Shown: piece after piece, positions 34,085-46,894 of the stretch | How the letters are laid out: the number at the start of each line of letters is the position of its first letter | How positions within the stretch are numbered: position 1 is the first letter of the stretch | Assembly (NCBI RefSeq): GCF_964340395.1 | Contig: NC_135558.1 | Span: forward strand, 11,475,001-11,539,000 | Source: Glandiceps talaboti | Lineage: Eukaryota; Hemichordata; Enteropneusta; Spengelidae | Direction of reading: 5' to 3' | Length of the DNA: 64,000 nucleotides | Program-made: the position numbers and the translations under genes | Notes under the pieces: model-generated | Told to the model about the DNA's origin: nothing | Databases searched by the model: none | The model's input: the letters and a program-made list of their open reading frames with translations, nothing else

Positions 34085-34330
34085 TTTAGTCACTTACGAG
34101 ACTATATTACACGGTCATGTGATACAGAAAATTATCACATGCCTGAATGTCATTAGTACCTTTATTACACAGGCATGTAATACAGAAATTATCACTTGAT
34201 TATGAATGTGTTTATTAGTTATATTTCACTGGTATGTGATACAGAAAGTGATCGCATGGCTATGATGTTCATTGCTATTATATCACACAGGCATGTGATA
34301 ACCATCATATCACACAGGCATGTGATGCAA
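34085..34330. repeat. Dispersed acaggcatgtgata-type repeat, block 1
   Basis: Four to five irregular copies of a 50-60-bp segment containing cacaggcatgtgatacagaa and ttatcac. The same motif recurs at 35690-35945. Confidence 0.75.
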
Positions 34331-35689
34331 TAAATTAAGTGGAGTGCCCACAACAATGAATCGTTTAGTCTAGATACCTGGTAGCAAAGCAACCTGCCTG
34401 CTGGTCATATCAATTTTATAGTTTTTAATAGTCATGTCAGATTGTTAGACATCAAAGTTTTACTGTTCCTTTCGGTTTCAAAAAGTGTGATTAAAACTAG
34501 ACAATACCTGCATAGATTGTCACAGTATTTTAAAAAATAGCACATTTCATGGAACAGTTGGATTTGACCTGCATGTAGTTATAGATGTTTGGATCTTTAT
34601 AAGGCATTATGAGCTGTTACAAGTGTGTATACGTAGCACTGTTTTACCTCAAGTTCCCACTTTTTGAAGCAATTTAAAGTTTTTAGCATCACAACGAACT
34701 CAGTGTTGTTATTTGGTGGTGGCACATAGATCCTGTCCAGCAACTATTAACAGAGGAAACACTCTCGTTGTAGTGACACAACACCAAACACTGTGTTCCG
34801 TTTATATGTTACAACTTTATCAATTCTAAATTTTTAGCTGCGACATAGTTCCTGGTATTTTTTAAAAAGAAAAGAGACTTTTAACTGATTGAGACTTCAA
34901 CTTTTCTACTCTATCTTGTAACTTCTTTTTTCCACCACTTTTGTCAAAAAGTATATGAACAATGTATATTCCTCAAAAACGGACCAATCAAAGTGCATGT
35001 TACTTCTTATGGACTGGGTACATGTGCATCTTTTTAAAAAAAAATGGCCTTTGATTGGTTGATGATGATGATTGTTCTTAATGGTCTGTTGTCTTTAGAT
35101 GAGAAGATTGCATGTACATAGGTTAGAAAACTCACAACGAAAAGAATGAACTTCGACGCAAGACCGGAAAAAAATTAAGGTGCATTTTGATTGGCTGTGA
35201 TTTGACAATCTTGTACAAGTGATAAATTTGGCCAATGTCGATGGCAGATCTTTCGCCAACAAAATAAATTTTGAGTACCATTGACCACACTGTGTGCTAT
35301 AACCAAACTATAACTTCTTTAGTATTAGCCTGTCATCTTACATCCAAGTCCTGCAATTTACGTAATACAAGTATCGTCGACTGACTAAAGAATGACAGTC
35401 CGTAGACGCTACATGATACATGGTAATTTACATCACATATACACATGTATACTTCAAAATCAGGACTGCATTGTCAAACAAAGCAATTTCATAGGTGAAC
35501 CATTTTTATATTTGGTTGATGGAGATCACAGAAAATGTCTGCCATTTTATTTTTTGCAAAGTAAGAATCCCTCGTGTACTTACACTATGAAAGTAGCAAC
35601 CACAACTCAAAAGCCACATTTGTATCCACCATCCGTCCTTTGCAAAAGAATGATAAAGAAAATTATTGCATGACTGACTGACTGTTAAT

Positions 35690-35945
35690 AACTATCTTAT
35701 TACACAGGCATGTGATATTAGTTATTGAAAGTTATTGCATGACTTAGAATGTGTTAATAACCATCATCTAATTATACAGGAATGTGATATTAGAATGTGT
35801 TAATTACCATCATATTACACACGCATGTGATATTAGAATGTGTTAATTACCATCATATTACACCGGCATGTGATAAAGAAATTATGATTTGGCTATCCAC
35901 ATGTACATTTCCATCATATTACACAGATGTGTGATACAAGATAAG
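35690..35945. repeat. Dispersed acaggcatgtgata-type repeat, block 2
   Basis: Four to five copies of tattacacaggcatgtgata with gaatgtgttaattaccatca spacers. It is related to block 1 about 1.4 kb upstream. Confidence 0.75.
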
Positions 35946-36285
35946 TGATATAAAACCATTAACTGGATGTATACTGATAGGTCCCTCATATTGTATTATC
36001 AGACGTTTTCAGTCTGTGTTCGTATTTTACCATGTACAAAGTGTTATAAACTTGTTTCTGAGAAGTTTTTTCAAAGATCAGTTGTAAAAGTTGAAATCTG
36101 GTTTTGAGAGGAAGTTTGAAGTTTGTAAAGAGCAGGTGGTTCTGTTTTGTCAACCATTAAAATATTTAGTGAAACATAGTTATCTTGATGTCATTTTTGG
36201 ATTAGATTGTATGTATAAATTGTGTACAATAGGTGGGTGAGTGTCCATATGGATATATATTTATAGTATATATATAATAGTCTTG

Positions 36286-36510
36286 GTCCTGACAGGGACC
36301 GTATTACATACTACAATCACAGTCTATTCAATCATGTTGCTGAAGGCGATAAATGTGGTTAATGTGGTTCAACCCCCATGGTGAGCGAAGCCCAAACGGG
36401 CGCATGTCAGTAGTAATCCATCACAAATTGACAGGCTATCGTCATGACTGTGCTCAAGCAACGGGATTGACGACTGGGATTGTAGAATATAATACGGTCC
36501 CTGTCAAGAC
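36286..36510. mobile_element. MITE-like element with ~32-bp terminal inverted repeats
   Basis: The left end starts gtcctgacagggaccgtatt and the right end is its near-complement (aatacggtccctgtcaagac). The match extends over about 32 bases with about three mismatches. The interior of about 155 bp has no coding capacity. No clear target-site duplication was found, so the superfamily is unknown. Confidence 0.6.
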
Positions 36511-37122
36511 CTGGATTAGCATGTGGATGATGGTGTAGGTTGTGTGCCGGTGTCTTTGTATGCTTGTAGATGGCCTTGTACCATAGTCACTTGCGGGCTT
36601 AATTCAAGAATGGTTCACATGCAAAACATTACATCATTTAAATTTTATGATACAATGTAATGGTAACTGGTGATGCTTTGTGAATATTCATAAATGGCAT
36701 GAATGTCTACTAGGACAATCCTTGAGTTGAGCATAAAAGCATATAGCAAGAATGAGGAAAGTTAAAGATTCCTTTGAAATTGGAAATTTAATGCTGATAT
36801 ACAGATAACACATCGAGTAGTAGTATATGGTGTGCCATGAACACAGTCCCGGAGTTGCAGAGTCCTGCATATATCATGTGGTATGCATAAGGCAATCTGA
36901 TTGGTTGTAGTGTTGATGTACAAAGCCAATGTGATCAATAACGCTTTTGTATGTGAATGAAACCACTGCCTTTAGGTGGTGCATCCTGGACGGTGCCGTA
37001 AAAGAGGCTGTTGTTTACAACAATGAAGAAAGTAATACTTTAATATTTCTATACCTTATGAGCACAAATAAACACCCCTTTCCAACAGACTCTCCCTGTA
37101 CGGTGCTCTATGGTAGTTGCCC

Positions 37123-37360
37123 CCCCCCCCCCCCCACACACACACATAAACTCTCATATATACATTTACATATACATGCATACATGTATGTATACACACA
37201 CACACACACAACACAACCATACATATGTGCACATGCATATGCAGACAAAAGAATGACACAACACTCAGCATTATTCTCATTAGTGTGTCTGTGTCTGTGT
37301 GTGTTATGTTTGCACATACTAGTATGTGTGCGTGCGAGTGTGTGTGTGTGTGTGTGTGTG
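37123..37360. repeat. Poly-C, (CA)n and (GT)n simple repeats
   Basis: A C tract near 37123-37136 runs into CA repeats. Further CA repeats occur near 37195-37210, and a GT run at about 37337-37360. Confidence 0.85.
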
Positions 37361-37430
37361 TATAGTATCTGTGTTAATGAAACTCAAAAGTCAAGATTCA
37401 ATTATTATATGTTATAAAAAAAATTTCAAA

Positions 37431-37436
37431 TTTATT
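37431..37436 (-). terminator. RasGEF gene poly(A) signal
   Basis: AATAAA on the minus strand lies 26 bases past the RasGEF stop codon, implying a very short 3' UTR if used. Confidence 0.5.
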
Positions 37437-37461
37437 CTGGTCCTTGATAATGAACCTTCAT

Positions 37462-39917
37462 TCACAAGTTCTTTTTTTTCATCCTAAGTAAAAATGTAAG
37501 TTCTGGTGCACTTTGACACATGGCATAAAAAACGTTTGCCCGGTCAGGAATTTGTATCTCTGTAAAAGAAAAGAGAGAAAAACTGAGTCAGTTGATGCAC
37601 TAAAGTACAAAAGTGTATGTCAGTAACACAGTTATGCTCTACACAAAATAGTGTATATGATTCACTCTCATGTCCATACTCCTAGACTCTCTCACCAGTA
37701 CTTGGGAGCATCGCTATTAGCTGTTTGGCATGTACCAGTATCTACCGAATAATTGTACTAGAATATCCTTGTACTGTGGGCCCTCATTGACTACATAGGG
37801 CTAATTATTTGTTGACATGTTACTACGACTCCATGTTATTGTGATGCTCGGTACACACAAAACAGCCTCTTATTGCCTTTTGCTTTGTTGATTTTCAACA
37901 TTCAATATGTAACAAGTGGGGCGCCCTCTCTGGTGAAGTATGAAAAACAAGCGCAGCAAAATGCCATACAGCTAAACTTGAATTGTCACTTTGTTCAAAT
38001 GTTCAAATGTGAGTGCCACAACCCTATTAAAACCCTCTTTCAGAGTGACCAATTACATCCACCCGATATCAAATGTTGTATCTGTTGTGTTTAATCGTTT
38101 CATGATTTGCCTTCTTGATTTTAATTATGTATTTTGCTTATTTGTTGTTGTGCATGTGTCACCTGGAATATGTGCCCTGGCTTGCTAAAAGGGAGTGTAT
38201 AGCAAAAATGCTTTCTGTGGCAGACACTTCAAAGGGCTCTACTTTCACAGATAGAACAACTGATGCTTTTTTTGGGTAGGTGATTGGATAAAGATTATAA
38301 CCTTTGCCATCTTGTAGAACTTGAATTAACGAATATGTAGAAGACCCATCATCAATCATGTGATGTTTACTTAACGCTTTAGATATCACTGCAGCTGTAT
38401 GGTCTTCATTATTTAACTAAATTAACATAAGAGAGATCAAAATTAGTTTAGAAATAAGTAAGCGTTTGCTAGTAGTATGATTGTCAAGAGTAGAGGTCCA
38501 TGATAAATTACATACACTCATTTAACGATTGTGAAACGTCATAAGACATATGGAAATTTAAAAAAAAAAAAAAAAAAATACAACAAATATCATACTTTGA
38601 CAACTTTTGACTTGCAAGACCATGTTTTAAAGTTTGTCTAATTATAAATAATTAACATATAGTGTTACATCTGTTACATCTGTCTTTCGTTTACATTGCT
38701 GCACAAATGAGACCACCTATCTCAGTCATTATAATCAACCCTCGAAGCTTAAATGGGTAGAGGATGCCTTTTCGCTTCAGCATTTAAGAATAGTTAAAAT
38801 TTAGTGATCCATGGATACTTATTTGCATAGAAAACTAACATGTATATTTATGCAAATAAGTTTGTTTATGGAGCACAGATTTGCACTTGTACAGATGTAA
38901 ATATTTTTTGTTCATTATCACCAAATGAAAGGATCTTGTACTTTATTTGACAATATATATTGTTGCAAAGATAACAACAGGGATGGGTAGGCAAGTGAAT
39001 AAAGATTCAAAAAATGTTTGTAAATATGCCTAGAAAGAAGACTATGCCCATAGCAACAGCCAAATGATGGTGTATATTTTGAAGATAACGGAATTAATAG
39101 GCAAGGAAATAAACATTCCAAAAAAATGTATGCAAATATGCCTAGCATCAAGACCATGCCCATAGCAACAGCCAAATGGTGGTGTATATTTCAAAAATAA
39201 CACCACGAATGGGTAGCCATGTGAAAAAAAAATTCACGAAATGTATGCAAATATGTGTAGCAACAAGACAATGCCCATAGCAACAGACACATGATGGTGT
39301 GTATTGCAAATCTGAAACTTGGGATAGGTAGGAAAGTGAATAAAACATTCCAAAATCTTAGCAAATATGCCTAGCAACAAGACCATGCCCATAGTAACAG
39401 CCAAAGGCAATTGTGCTACAATTCCATTGGCACTGTTTTTATGTGTATACTTTTCTTCTGGGTGAAATTTATCCATTATAGCTTTGATTGAAACAAATCG
39501 TTTTGAAAATGAATATCTACATCAAAGTAAATTTTATCAAAAAATATTCTACTGAATTATTTTTATTCAACTTACAACAATACTCCTGTAAACATTTCCA
39601 CGACTCTGCTCTTCTTCTTGGCTTATTTTAATGATGAGTGCATTTGGTGGACACAATGATGACATAGATAGACTCTGCAAAAGTAGAATTTTGGTTTCGT
39701 ATAAGTGTGATACTTAGTTAGAGTCCCAATATGACAGAAGCATTATACTATTCAACCCATTCCGAAACAGTTTTCATGGTTTCAAGTATTGATGATATCG
39801 TATGAAATATGAAACTGTTTACACTTTCATTCTTTTATATTTTAAATTCATATATATGCCATAGTATTGGCATTGGTATTACATTTGTGATTTAACATTG
39901 TCTATTTCTACCCTTGT

Positions 39918-39964
<47 letters not shown>

Positions 39965-39985
39965 TCTGTGTGTGTGTGTGTGTGT

Positions 39986-40040
<55 letters not shown>

Positions 40041-43000
40041 CATGTGTATTTGTGTCTGTGTCTGCGTTCAAATGTATATTTAATTATATTTTGATTGTGT
40101 TGACTAGCATGTCATGTTTGACATGTATAAGGATATGTTTACATTATCATACTTCTTACCTTAGATTTTTGTACAGCTAATTTGGAGGTGTTTTCAAACC
40201 TCTCTTCTGACTGTATACTTCTAGCAGGACTCAGTTTTGACCTGCAAAATATAAATAAAATTCCATTTCCTGTGCACTTGTTCATTTGGGTATTAAAGCT
40301 CACTGAATTAACAAGTTTCCATTTTGAAAATTGACTCGGGTATAATTTAAGAAGCGATATGTTTAAAGAAAGAATTCAAAATGAAGCAAACTATTTGTAC
40401 CTATACTAGACATACTAGAATCTATGAAAACTAACTTACATTCTGGATTCATTTTTCGTTCTACGTCTATAAGATTTATGGGAAGGCTTTTGTTTCACTT
40501 GTTCTGAATCACTGATGGCACATGACAGTTCATAGCTTCAAAAAACAGGGAAAAAATCAAATTAGATTAGTAAGCTATATCCTTCAGCATGTTTGCAAAA
40601 TGTTTAAGTCCTCCCCCCTCCTCGTCACTCTTCAGTTTTTGAATAACCCTCCCCCAGTAGCTTTACATATTTTGAGTGACCCCTCAGATTCCTCCGACCC
40701 CTTGTATGTCTTACATATAAAACAAGTCTGAATTTTCGTGTAATGGCCGATCGAGTCAGGAACAGTATCATGTTAATCTACTGTGTGGTTTACAACAATC
40801 CTGGCACATGTGTTAGTAGTTAGTATTATTATTTGTTGATTCAGCTAGATGACATATCTTCTAAGGCTTAAAAATCTTACAAGAATTAAGTCCAGGAAAG
40901 CAGTGCATTTTATAATCAGTAACCAGATCAGACCAAGACTTCATAAACTGTACTTTATGCCTAAAGTCTTCAACTTTTGCCATTATGTTTTTTTCAAGAA
41001 AACCTCAAACTCTCAGTTTACACCAAGAAAAAAATCATACATTGGTCAAATGATACCTTGATTTAACAATCTCATTTATTTCAGTCAAATATGACACTAC
41101 GAGTTCTTACCTCCTTTCATCAGATAGAGATGACATATCCTCGAACCACTTTTCAAATTCCGGGTCTTTTTTGATTTCATACCTGTACACATTTCTCTGA
41201 TATTTTTTAATATCTTTTAGTAGTCTGAATTCCTTTAAATAACACCAAAATAATAATAATTATGATCATAGGAAATTTCAATAAAGTTGATGTACATTAT
41301 ACTATAAAAGGGAACTTTCCTATAGCCAATTTGTTTGAAAAATAGCAGTGAAACAAAATAAAGACTAAGAGAACACAAATTGATGTGTAGTGAATATCAT
41401 TCAAATGACATAGAATATTTAAGCGATAAACCACCCCCTGGACCATCCCCAGGGGGTGGTTTATCGCTGTTATATTATACCAGTATATTGAAAAATTCAG
41501 AAACAAGAAAAGAACTGACGTTTTCGGGTTTCATTTGTGCCCCCCCCCCCAATAATTTGCATAATAGTATTATTAGTCACACTGCATGTACGACGCACGG
41601 CATTCATTGATCAGCTGCTGATCGATGAATGCCGTGCATCGTGCATGCAGTGTGATGGGATTTATTTTATCTGCTACTTGGTTCTATGGATAATTTGTAC
41701 ATTGATCGGCTCATTAAAAGTGAACAGTAATGAATAAACCACCTGTTTGACTCAAGGTATAAACTTGAAGTGGTTTATTGAATACAGCATGCTCCGTGCC
41801 TAGCTGGCTTCGTGACTCAGTGGAGTGAGAAGATAGACATGGCGCGACGGCAGGTTGATTACAATGTACATGTATCTACTGGAAGCTATGTCAGTAGACT
41901 TTTGGGTTTCCCATGTACTATTGTCTCACTGACAAAATCATGCTCTGACATTTACAGAGTTCACTATCAATGCAAACTGAGCAGACTGCAACTTTCAGAG
42001 CAGACGACAAACATTGAACTCCAAGTAGTTTGTAAACATCACGAAAATTTGGACACATGCCAACTGTTCATTATCACTTATTTCAGACATGTTAGACATG
42101 CTAGTTTGATGTCTAGACCAATCAGATCTCTCGATTTGCATCATCAATATACTGGTATAATATAATTACATTTATACTCGGATATACTAACTTTTCTTTT
42201 CTTCTCTAAATTTACACGACCTGGTGAATCCTTAAAAGCACTATCCAACATGATGAAATCTGTGAGATAGTTACCAAGAAATGGTATTGTTGGATTTATT
42301 GTGATCTAGGAAACAAAAACAAAATGTTGTGTTTGCGTTAGGACTGGTAAGTGTTATTTACAACATGTTTTTGTCATTTCATTTTTTATTAAAAAAAAAA
42401 AAACTACTCTGATACAAGAGTTGATTGGTTGATTTGAATTTGACTTGTGAATGTCAGAAATATGGCTGACCATAGACACACACTTGGACAGCCGGATGGA
42501 TGGACTGACGGACATGGGTCATTCCTATAGTTCTATCTGGACTGCGTTCCTCTTGATTAAATACAAACCTTGTACGACTGATGACATGGTGATGACATGG
42601 CAAATGTCATGGTGATGGTATGACAATGAGATGGCAATGTCATGGCGATGGTATGGCAACGACATGGCAATGGCATGGCGACATGATGGCAATGTCATGA
42701 TATTATGATGTCATCAATTATTCAAATGAATATTCATTGTTCATGTAGTGACCCCACTATGAGTACAACTAAAATGAAAAAGAGTTTCAATTTTGTATTT
42801 GTTGGTAATCATCATGAAAATCTTGAAAATACTGTCAAGCACTCAAAGATAATGAAATTAGTTACTTTCTGGAGTGGCATTCTCATGACTGGTATTTATA
42901 CTAGAACAGGTAAACCTCACCTCTGTTGGCTTTTCTCGTGAGATAGCACACAGGTCGTCAAACACACGTAAGGCATCTCTATGGAGAGAAATCAATAAAT

Positions 43001-45659
43001 CTGACATTACTTTGAGAAAGACCTTGTAACTTTATGTTAATGAGAACTGTCAATTTCATATCAAGTCATGGTGACTGTCCTTTTGATTGGTCAGGGAATG
43101 TCGATCTTAGTATCGTCTCAAAACTGCTTGCTACAAGCAAATCTGTGAGAGCTAAAAACTTACTCTTGCTAAACTTTGGCAAATGGCCAAGATCACTCTT
43201 GGTGGTGTGAATTTCTTCATCAGAAGATTTATAGCAAGAGTTTTATACTAAATAAGTAACTTTGACCAAAATGTGCCTTATTTAATAACATTGTTTTATA
43301 TATCTACAATGATATTACTTCTAAACAAGTTTATAAACACCACAAAGAAACAATCGGTATTTTGATGAAAAGGAACTGTAACATGATTTTTTTTGATGTA
43401 CAAATCTTTGACTTGGAATTTGACAAAGGGAGAGACAACTCATCATACATGTCCATGACTTACTTGGGTACAAATGACCACGTTTTCTTTAGTCTGAAAA
43501 TACACTCTTGTTGTAGAGCAGATGTTGTAGCTTTCACAGCCGAAAAATTCCTTATTTTTTGACATTCCTAAAAAAACAACACAAATTTTAATAGCATTAA
43601 AAGTTATTTCAATACCACTTTTTTGGTGACAAAGTTGGTCAGAGTGCATCCAATCACGGTATCTCTCCCTCTTGTTATTTTACCTGATTAGACCACATAC
43701 AGAAATGTTTTGCCCCCCCCCCCCCCATTTTTTTTTTTTTATAAGATTAACATTTCCCATAGTTCCAAGCAAGAATCTGAAGTAATATGTGACCATCAGG
43801 TTATGAGCAAGTCGTCTACGTTGCATGACCAAAGTGTAATGTATGTTATACCCGATCTGTGAAATTGCCCAATTCATGAAATGGGTAGGTAACTTTGCCC
43901 AGTTCATGAAATAGGCAATCGTGTTGCCCAGGTTATGAAGTGGGTATGGTAAGATATGCCCAGTACATGAAATGAGCATCTTTTATTGGACATACACAAA
44001 AAAGAATAAGAATCAAACAACTTTATTATCATGTATTTACAAACTCATCACTTCACTATTCTTATTTTATTATAATTCAGTGTAGCTTGTGTTTTTATTA
44101 GAGTTTGATAATCAACACCCCAACTCTAGTCGTACAGTCTATTATGAATACTTTTGTTTCATCTAGAACAGAGATTTACCATACAAAATACGGGCGTTCA
44201 TGGCGCTTTCACCATCGACAACAGTCATAAAAGTACACAGGCAAAAAGTAGATTTGGCATTGCTATAGAGCGCCCTCTACGACTGTCATTTGACAGGCCA
44301 CACAAATGTGAATATTGACCGACCGTCAGTCACATGGGAGCTTTTGTTTTTCTCAAAATTTGTTTTGAATTGATTGTTCATTAAAAATGTTGTGCAGAAA
44401 AGGTAGTCTGGCTCTCCCTATGGTGTTAGTGTGTTTATCCGAATGTTCGCAAAAACTCACTTTAGTCGCGGTTACCCAACCGAGACTGTCAAGTGTCATG
44501 TCACTCAGTTTTGAAAAAAAAAACAGAGACCTGCAAGTCTAACGTGAATAGTGTACATTAAAAAAGCACCCTCTCAAGTGACTAGAGCACCTTCAACAAC
44601 GTTACTATTTGACAGTTTATAAATACTGTACGAGTCTACACCGTCCGTGTAAGAATAGAACGTCCACTACTGACAACCTTTGTGGAGCGAGCATAGACTA
44701 GAGAAGCGCCCTCACCAACAGTTAGCTAGTATTTCGACAGTCTGGATTCAATCATAGACAGTGTCAATCAATGATTCAATTCAAGAAATGAAATAACGCG
44801 GAATTCATCAACTATTTTCTCTATATGATACCAAACGTGTTTTATTTATGTCAAGGGGAAAAGTCTGCAGTTTATAATTGACTACTTTTACTGTCATTAA
44901 CTGTTGTGTGTCACATACCTGGGCAATAGTAATCCACTTTGTAATGATTTTTGCTCGTTCTTTTGGAGTCATGTGCTGTCCAAGGACTGTAGACGTGACA
45001 CAGTCAGTTGTTTTATTGAAGTGTCTGATTGTATTTCTCACAGTCCTTGTCCTTCCTCCTCCTGCCTTTCGTCTTTCCCATGCACTCCCAACACAACCTT
45101 CGGGGATTAACGCTTTCAGGAGTTCCTTTAAATTTCATGGGGAAAATAATAACATTTACATCATTAACGTTCGTATAAGTAAATCTCCTCAGCAAAGACC
45201 ACAGTATGATCACGTGGTGTACGTGGTGGGAAGGATGGATGGGAGGGGAGGGTCAATGGTGGTGGTTCAATTTCCGGGGCAATGTTTTAGCACTCGAACT
45301 TGTCGGAGTTCAGTTTTGCTTCCAAATATGTGTAAGTAGCTAGTATCATTTTTTAAAATTACAATCAGAGAAATAATCATACGTATATACATATGTTGTT
45401 AGTGCATAAACAGCTCGTCCAACTATTAACATAACATGAAAATTTGAATATTTGAAATATTATGCATATTATTTTATTTATTTCTACATTTTTTTGTACA
45501 AAAACAAAAAAGTTCATACTCACTGCGTCATAATATGTTAATTGTTCAGCAACAACTTTCTCATCGATGTCTTTAAAATAACGTGATTCCTGTAATCAAT
45601 AATCAATCACTCAATCTATCAATCAATCAATTTATATACGAACTCTGCACTGTAAGCGG

Positions 45660-45708
<49 letters not shown>

Positions 45709-46894
45709 CTCGCATGCAGGCAATTCGCAAGCAGATAAGTGAGTGAGTGATATATATATATAAAATATGTAAATGGTTTAAGAAGGTATATGATGCCTTA
45801 TGGGCCACTATACAATCAATGAACGTGTATATGTGCTTATATATAGTATAGCTCAACTAACATCATGAAAATCTTGGTTTATCACATCATCTTTAACCAT
45901 AGACCCTCTACCGTGGGTGGAGGGTATATGGTTTAACTAACAGATGTATAAACATTTAAAAAGATTAAATGATTAACTTGCAGTGTAAACTTACATCATC
46001 ACCACTCGGACTTGGGGTTTGACATTTTCTCCTTTTTCTACCGTCAAAGACCCTTCTCAAATACTTTGTAACTCGTTGGCACAGGCCGTTATGACACTTT
46101 AGAGTTTGCCTGGTTATTAATAAAATCAAAGATTATGAATTGAAAATCATGTACCTTTTTTTAAAAAATGGTGAGTTTCAAAAGAATTTATGACTGTGAT
46201 GAAGTTCCTAATTTGGGTTATATTCTCGACCCTAGAGTGACGTCAAATTTAGTATCAAGCTGGGCTCACCAGCGAAGTGTATTACGTATTAGCGTCAAAA
46301 AAATATGAGATTCCCGAAGAGAATATCAAAATTATCCCTGCACTTCGCATATTGTGACTCCTCACGCTTCCGTATTACATGTATTTAGACAACTATTCAA
46401 GATCATTAAATGTTATAGTTAAATGTATCACTGTGTAGTTTTGCTTTTTGAAAATGGGAAATACCTTTAAATATTGAAACCATTCTTTTCTGTCTAGAAT
46501 AAATACTCGTGGAAAACTTACGTTTCGTCTGTGACTGCCTCTTCACTTGGAATTTTATCACTGTCATCATTATTTCTCTCAAGTGGATCTGAGGATGGAG
46601 ACAGGTGTGGGAGGAAGATAGAATGGTATGAGACGGAGGTGTCAGACATCACTAGTAATGTTTGGTATTAAGAATGTAGATTGCAAAATAATACGAAAGT
46701 ATTGTGTATGTGTGTGTGTGTGCGTGCGTGTAGGTGTGCATGTGTTTATGGTTGGTGATGGTGTGCTGTAGTGTAGTGTGATGATATGTGCGTGCGTGCG
46801 TGTGTGCGTGCGTGCATATTAATAATTAACAACTGTACTTACCAACACCAAAAAGAGAAAACACTGCAAGTAAAGTGACCAAAATCAAATCCAT
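37462..46894 (-). CDS. RalGDS/RGL-like exchange factor: RasGEF domain plus C-terminal RA domain
   Basis: Complete 464-residue model on the minus strand, 14 exons: 46894-46843, 46588-46522, 46109-45995, 45589-45524, 45125-44919, 43567-43464, 42978-42921, 42305-42192, 41232-41111, 40535-40440, 40241-40160, 39674-39576, 38416-38302 and 37559-37462 (TGA). All joins keep phase. The RasGEF domain is ~79-302: VAEQLTYYDAELLKALIP, ITKWITIAQ, ECQKIRNFSAVKATTSALQQ, FRLKKTW, IPFLGNYLTDFIMLDSA. The RA domain is ~365-460: ALIIKI, YRSIV, YSLIQVLQDGKEIQIPD, ANVFYAM. By family it should load GTP on Ral- or Ras-type GTPases. Unlike RalGDS/RGL there is no REM (RasGEF-N) region: only ~78 residues precede the catalytic domain, starting MDLILVTLLAVFSLFGV, a signal-like hydrophobic stretch. 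ATG 46894 has AACATGG context; the frame is open upstream but offers no ATG. An alternative upstream promoter and 5' exons remain possible. Confidence 0.9.
38935..39420. repeat. ~107-117-bp tandem repeat in RasGEF intron
   Basis: Four copies carrying atgcccatagcaacagccaa and atgtatgcaaatatgcctag lie between the two 3'-most RA-domain introns. They are moderately diverged. Confidence 0.85.
39912..40040. repeat. (GT)n microsatellite with TCTC interruptions
   Basis: About 60 GT units interrupted twice by TCTC, in a RasGEF intron. Confidence 0.96.
41422..41468. repeat. Perfect 20-bp hairpin
   Basis: Arms 41422-41441 and 41449-41468 are perfectly complementary (agcgataaaccaccccctgg against its complement) around a 7-base loop. 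It lies in the intron after the D-type exon of the RasGEF gene. Confidence 0.9.
41470..42165. mobile_element. Possible TIR element in RasGEF intron
   Basis: Perfect 22-bp inverted repeats (starting ttatattataccagtatatt) lie at 41470-41491 and 42144-42165. The inner ~160 bases next to the right end are ordinary intron shared with the pseudogene copies, so this may be an inverted duplication of intron sequence rather than a transposon. Confidence 0.35.
41578..41654. repeat. 38-bp near-perfect palindrome
   Basis: Arms 41578-41615 and 41617-41654 match with three mismatches around a single central base (cgcacggcattcattgatca against gatcgatgaatgccgtgc). The loop is too small for a typical pre-miRNA; it looks more like a cruciform or fold-back element remnant. 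Confidence 0.85.
43845..43980. repeat. ~30-bp repeat around ttcatgaaatgggta
   Basis: About five imperfect copies of tgcccagttcatgaaat-type units in the large intron of the RasGEF gene. Confidence 0.75.
45660..45706. repeat. (GT)n microsatellite
   Basis: About 20 GT units in a RasGEF intron. Confidence 0.95.

Larger units (their letters stand above)
32867..37430. other. Convergent intergenic region
   Basis: It lies between the 3' ends of the A1CF-like gene (plus) and the RasGEF gene (minus). No coding exon was recognised. It contains nuclear-receptor half-site clusters, two blocks of short catgtgata-type repeats, one small TIR element, a C15 tract and CA/GT microsatellites. Confidence 0.65.

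Noticed and set aside
38159-38301. Read-through of the RA exon to a stop at 38159
   Set aside because: The donor at 38301 joins in phase to the exon at 37559, restoring the conserved IP..ANVFYAM end of the RA domain. The read-through sequence does not match. It could still be a retained-intron form.
41578-41654. microRNA precursor
   Set aside because: The stem is long but the loop is one base, with no flanking lower-stem structure expected of a pre-miRNA.
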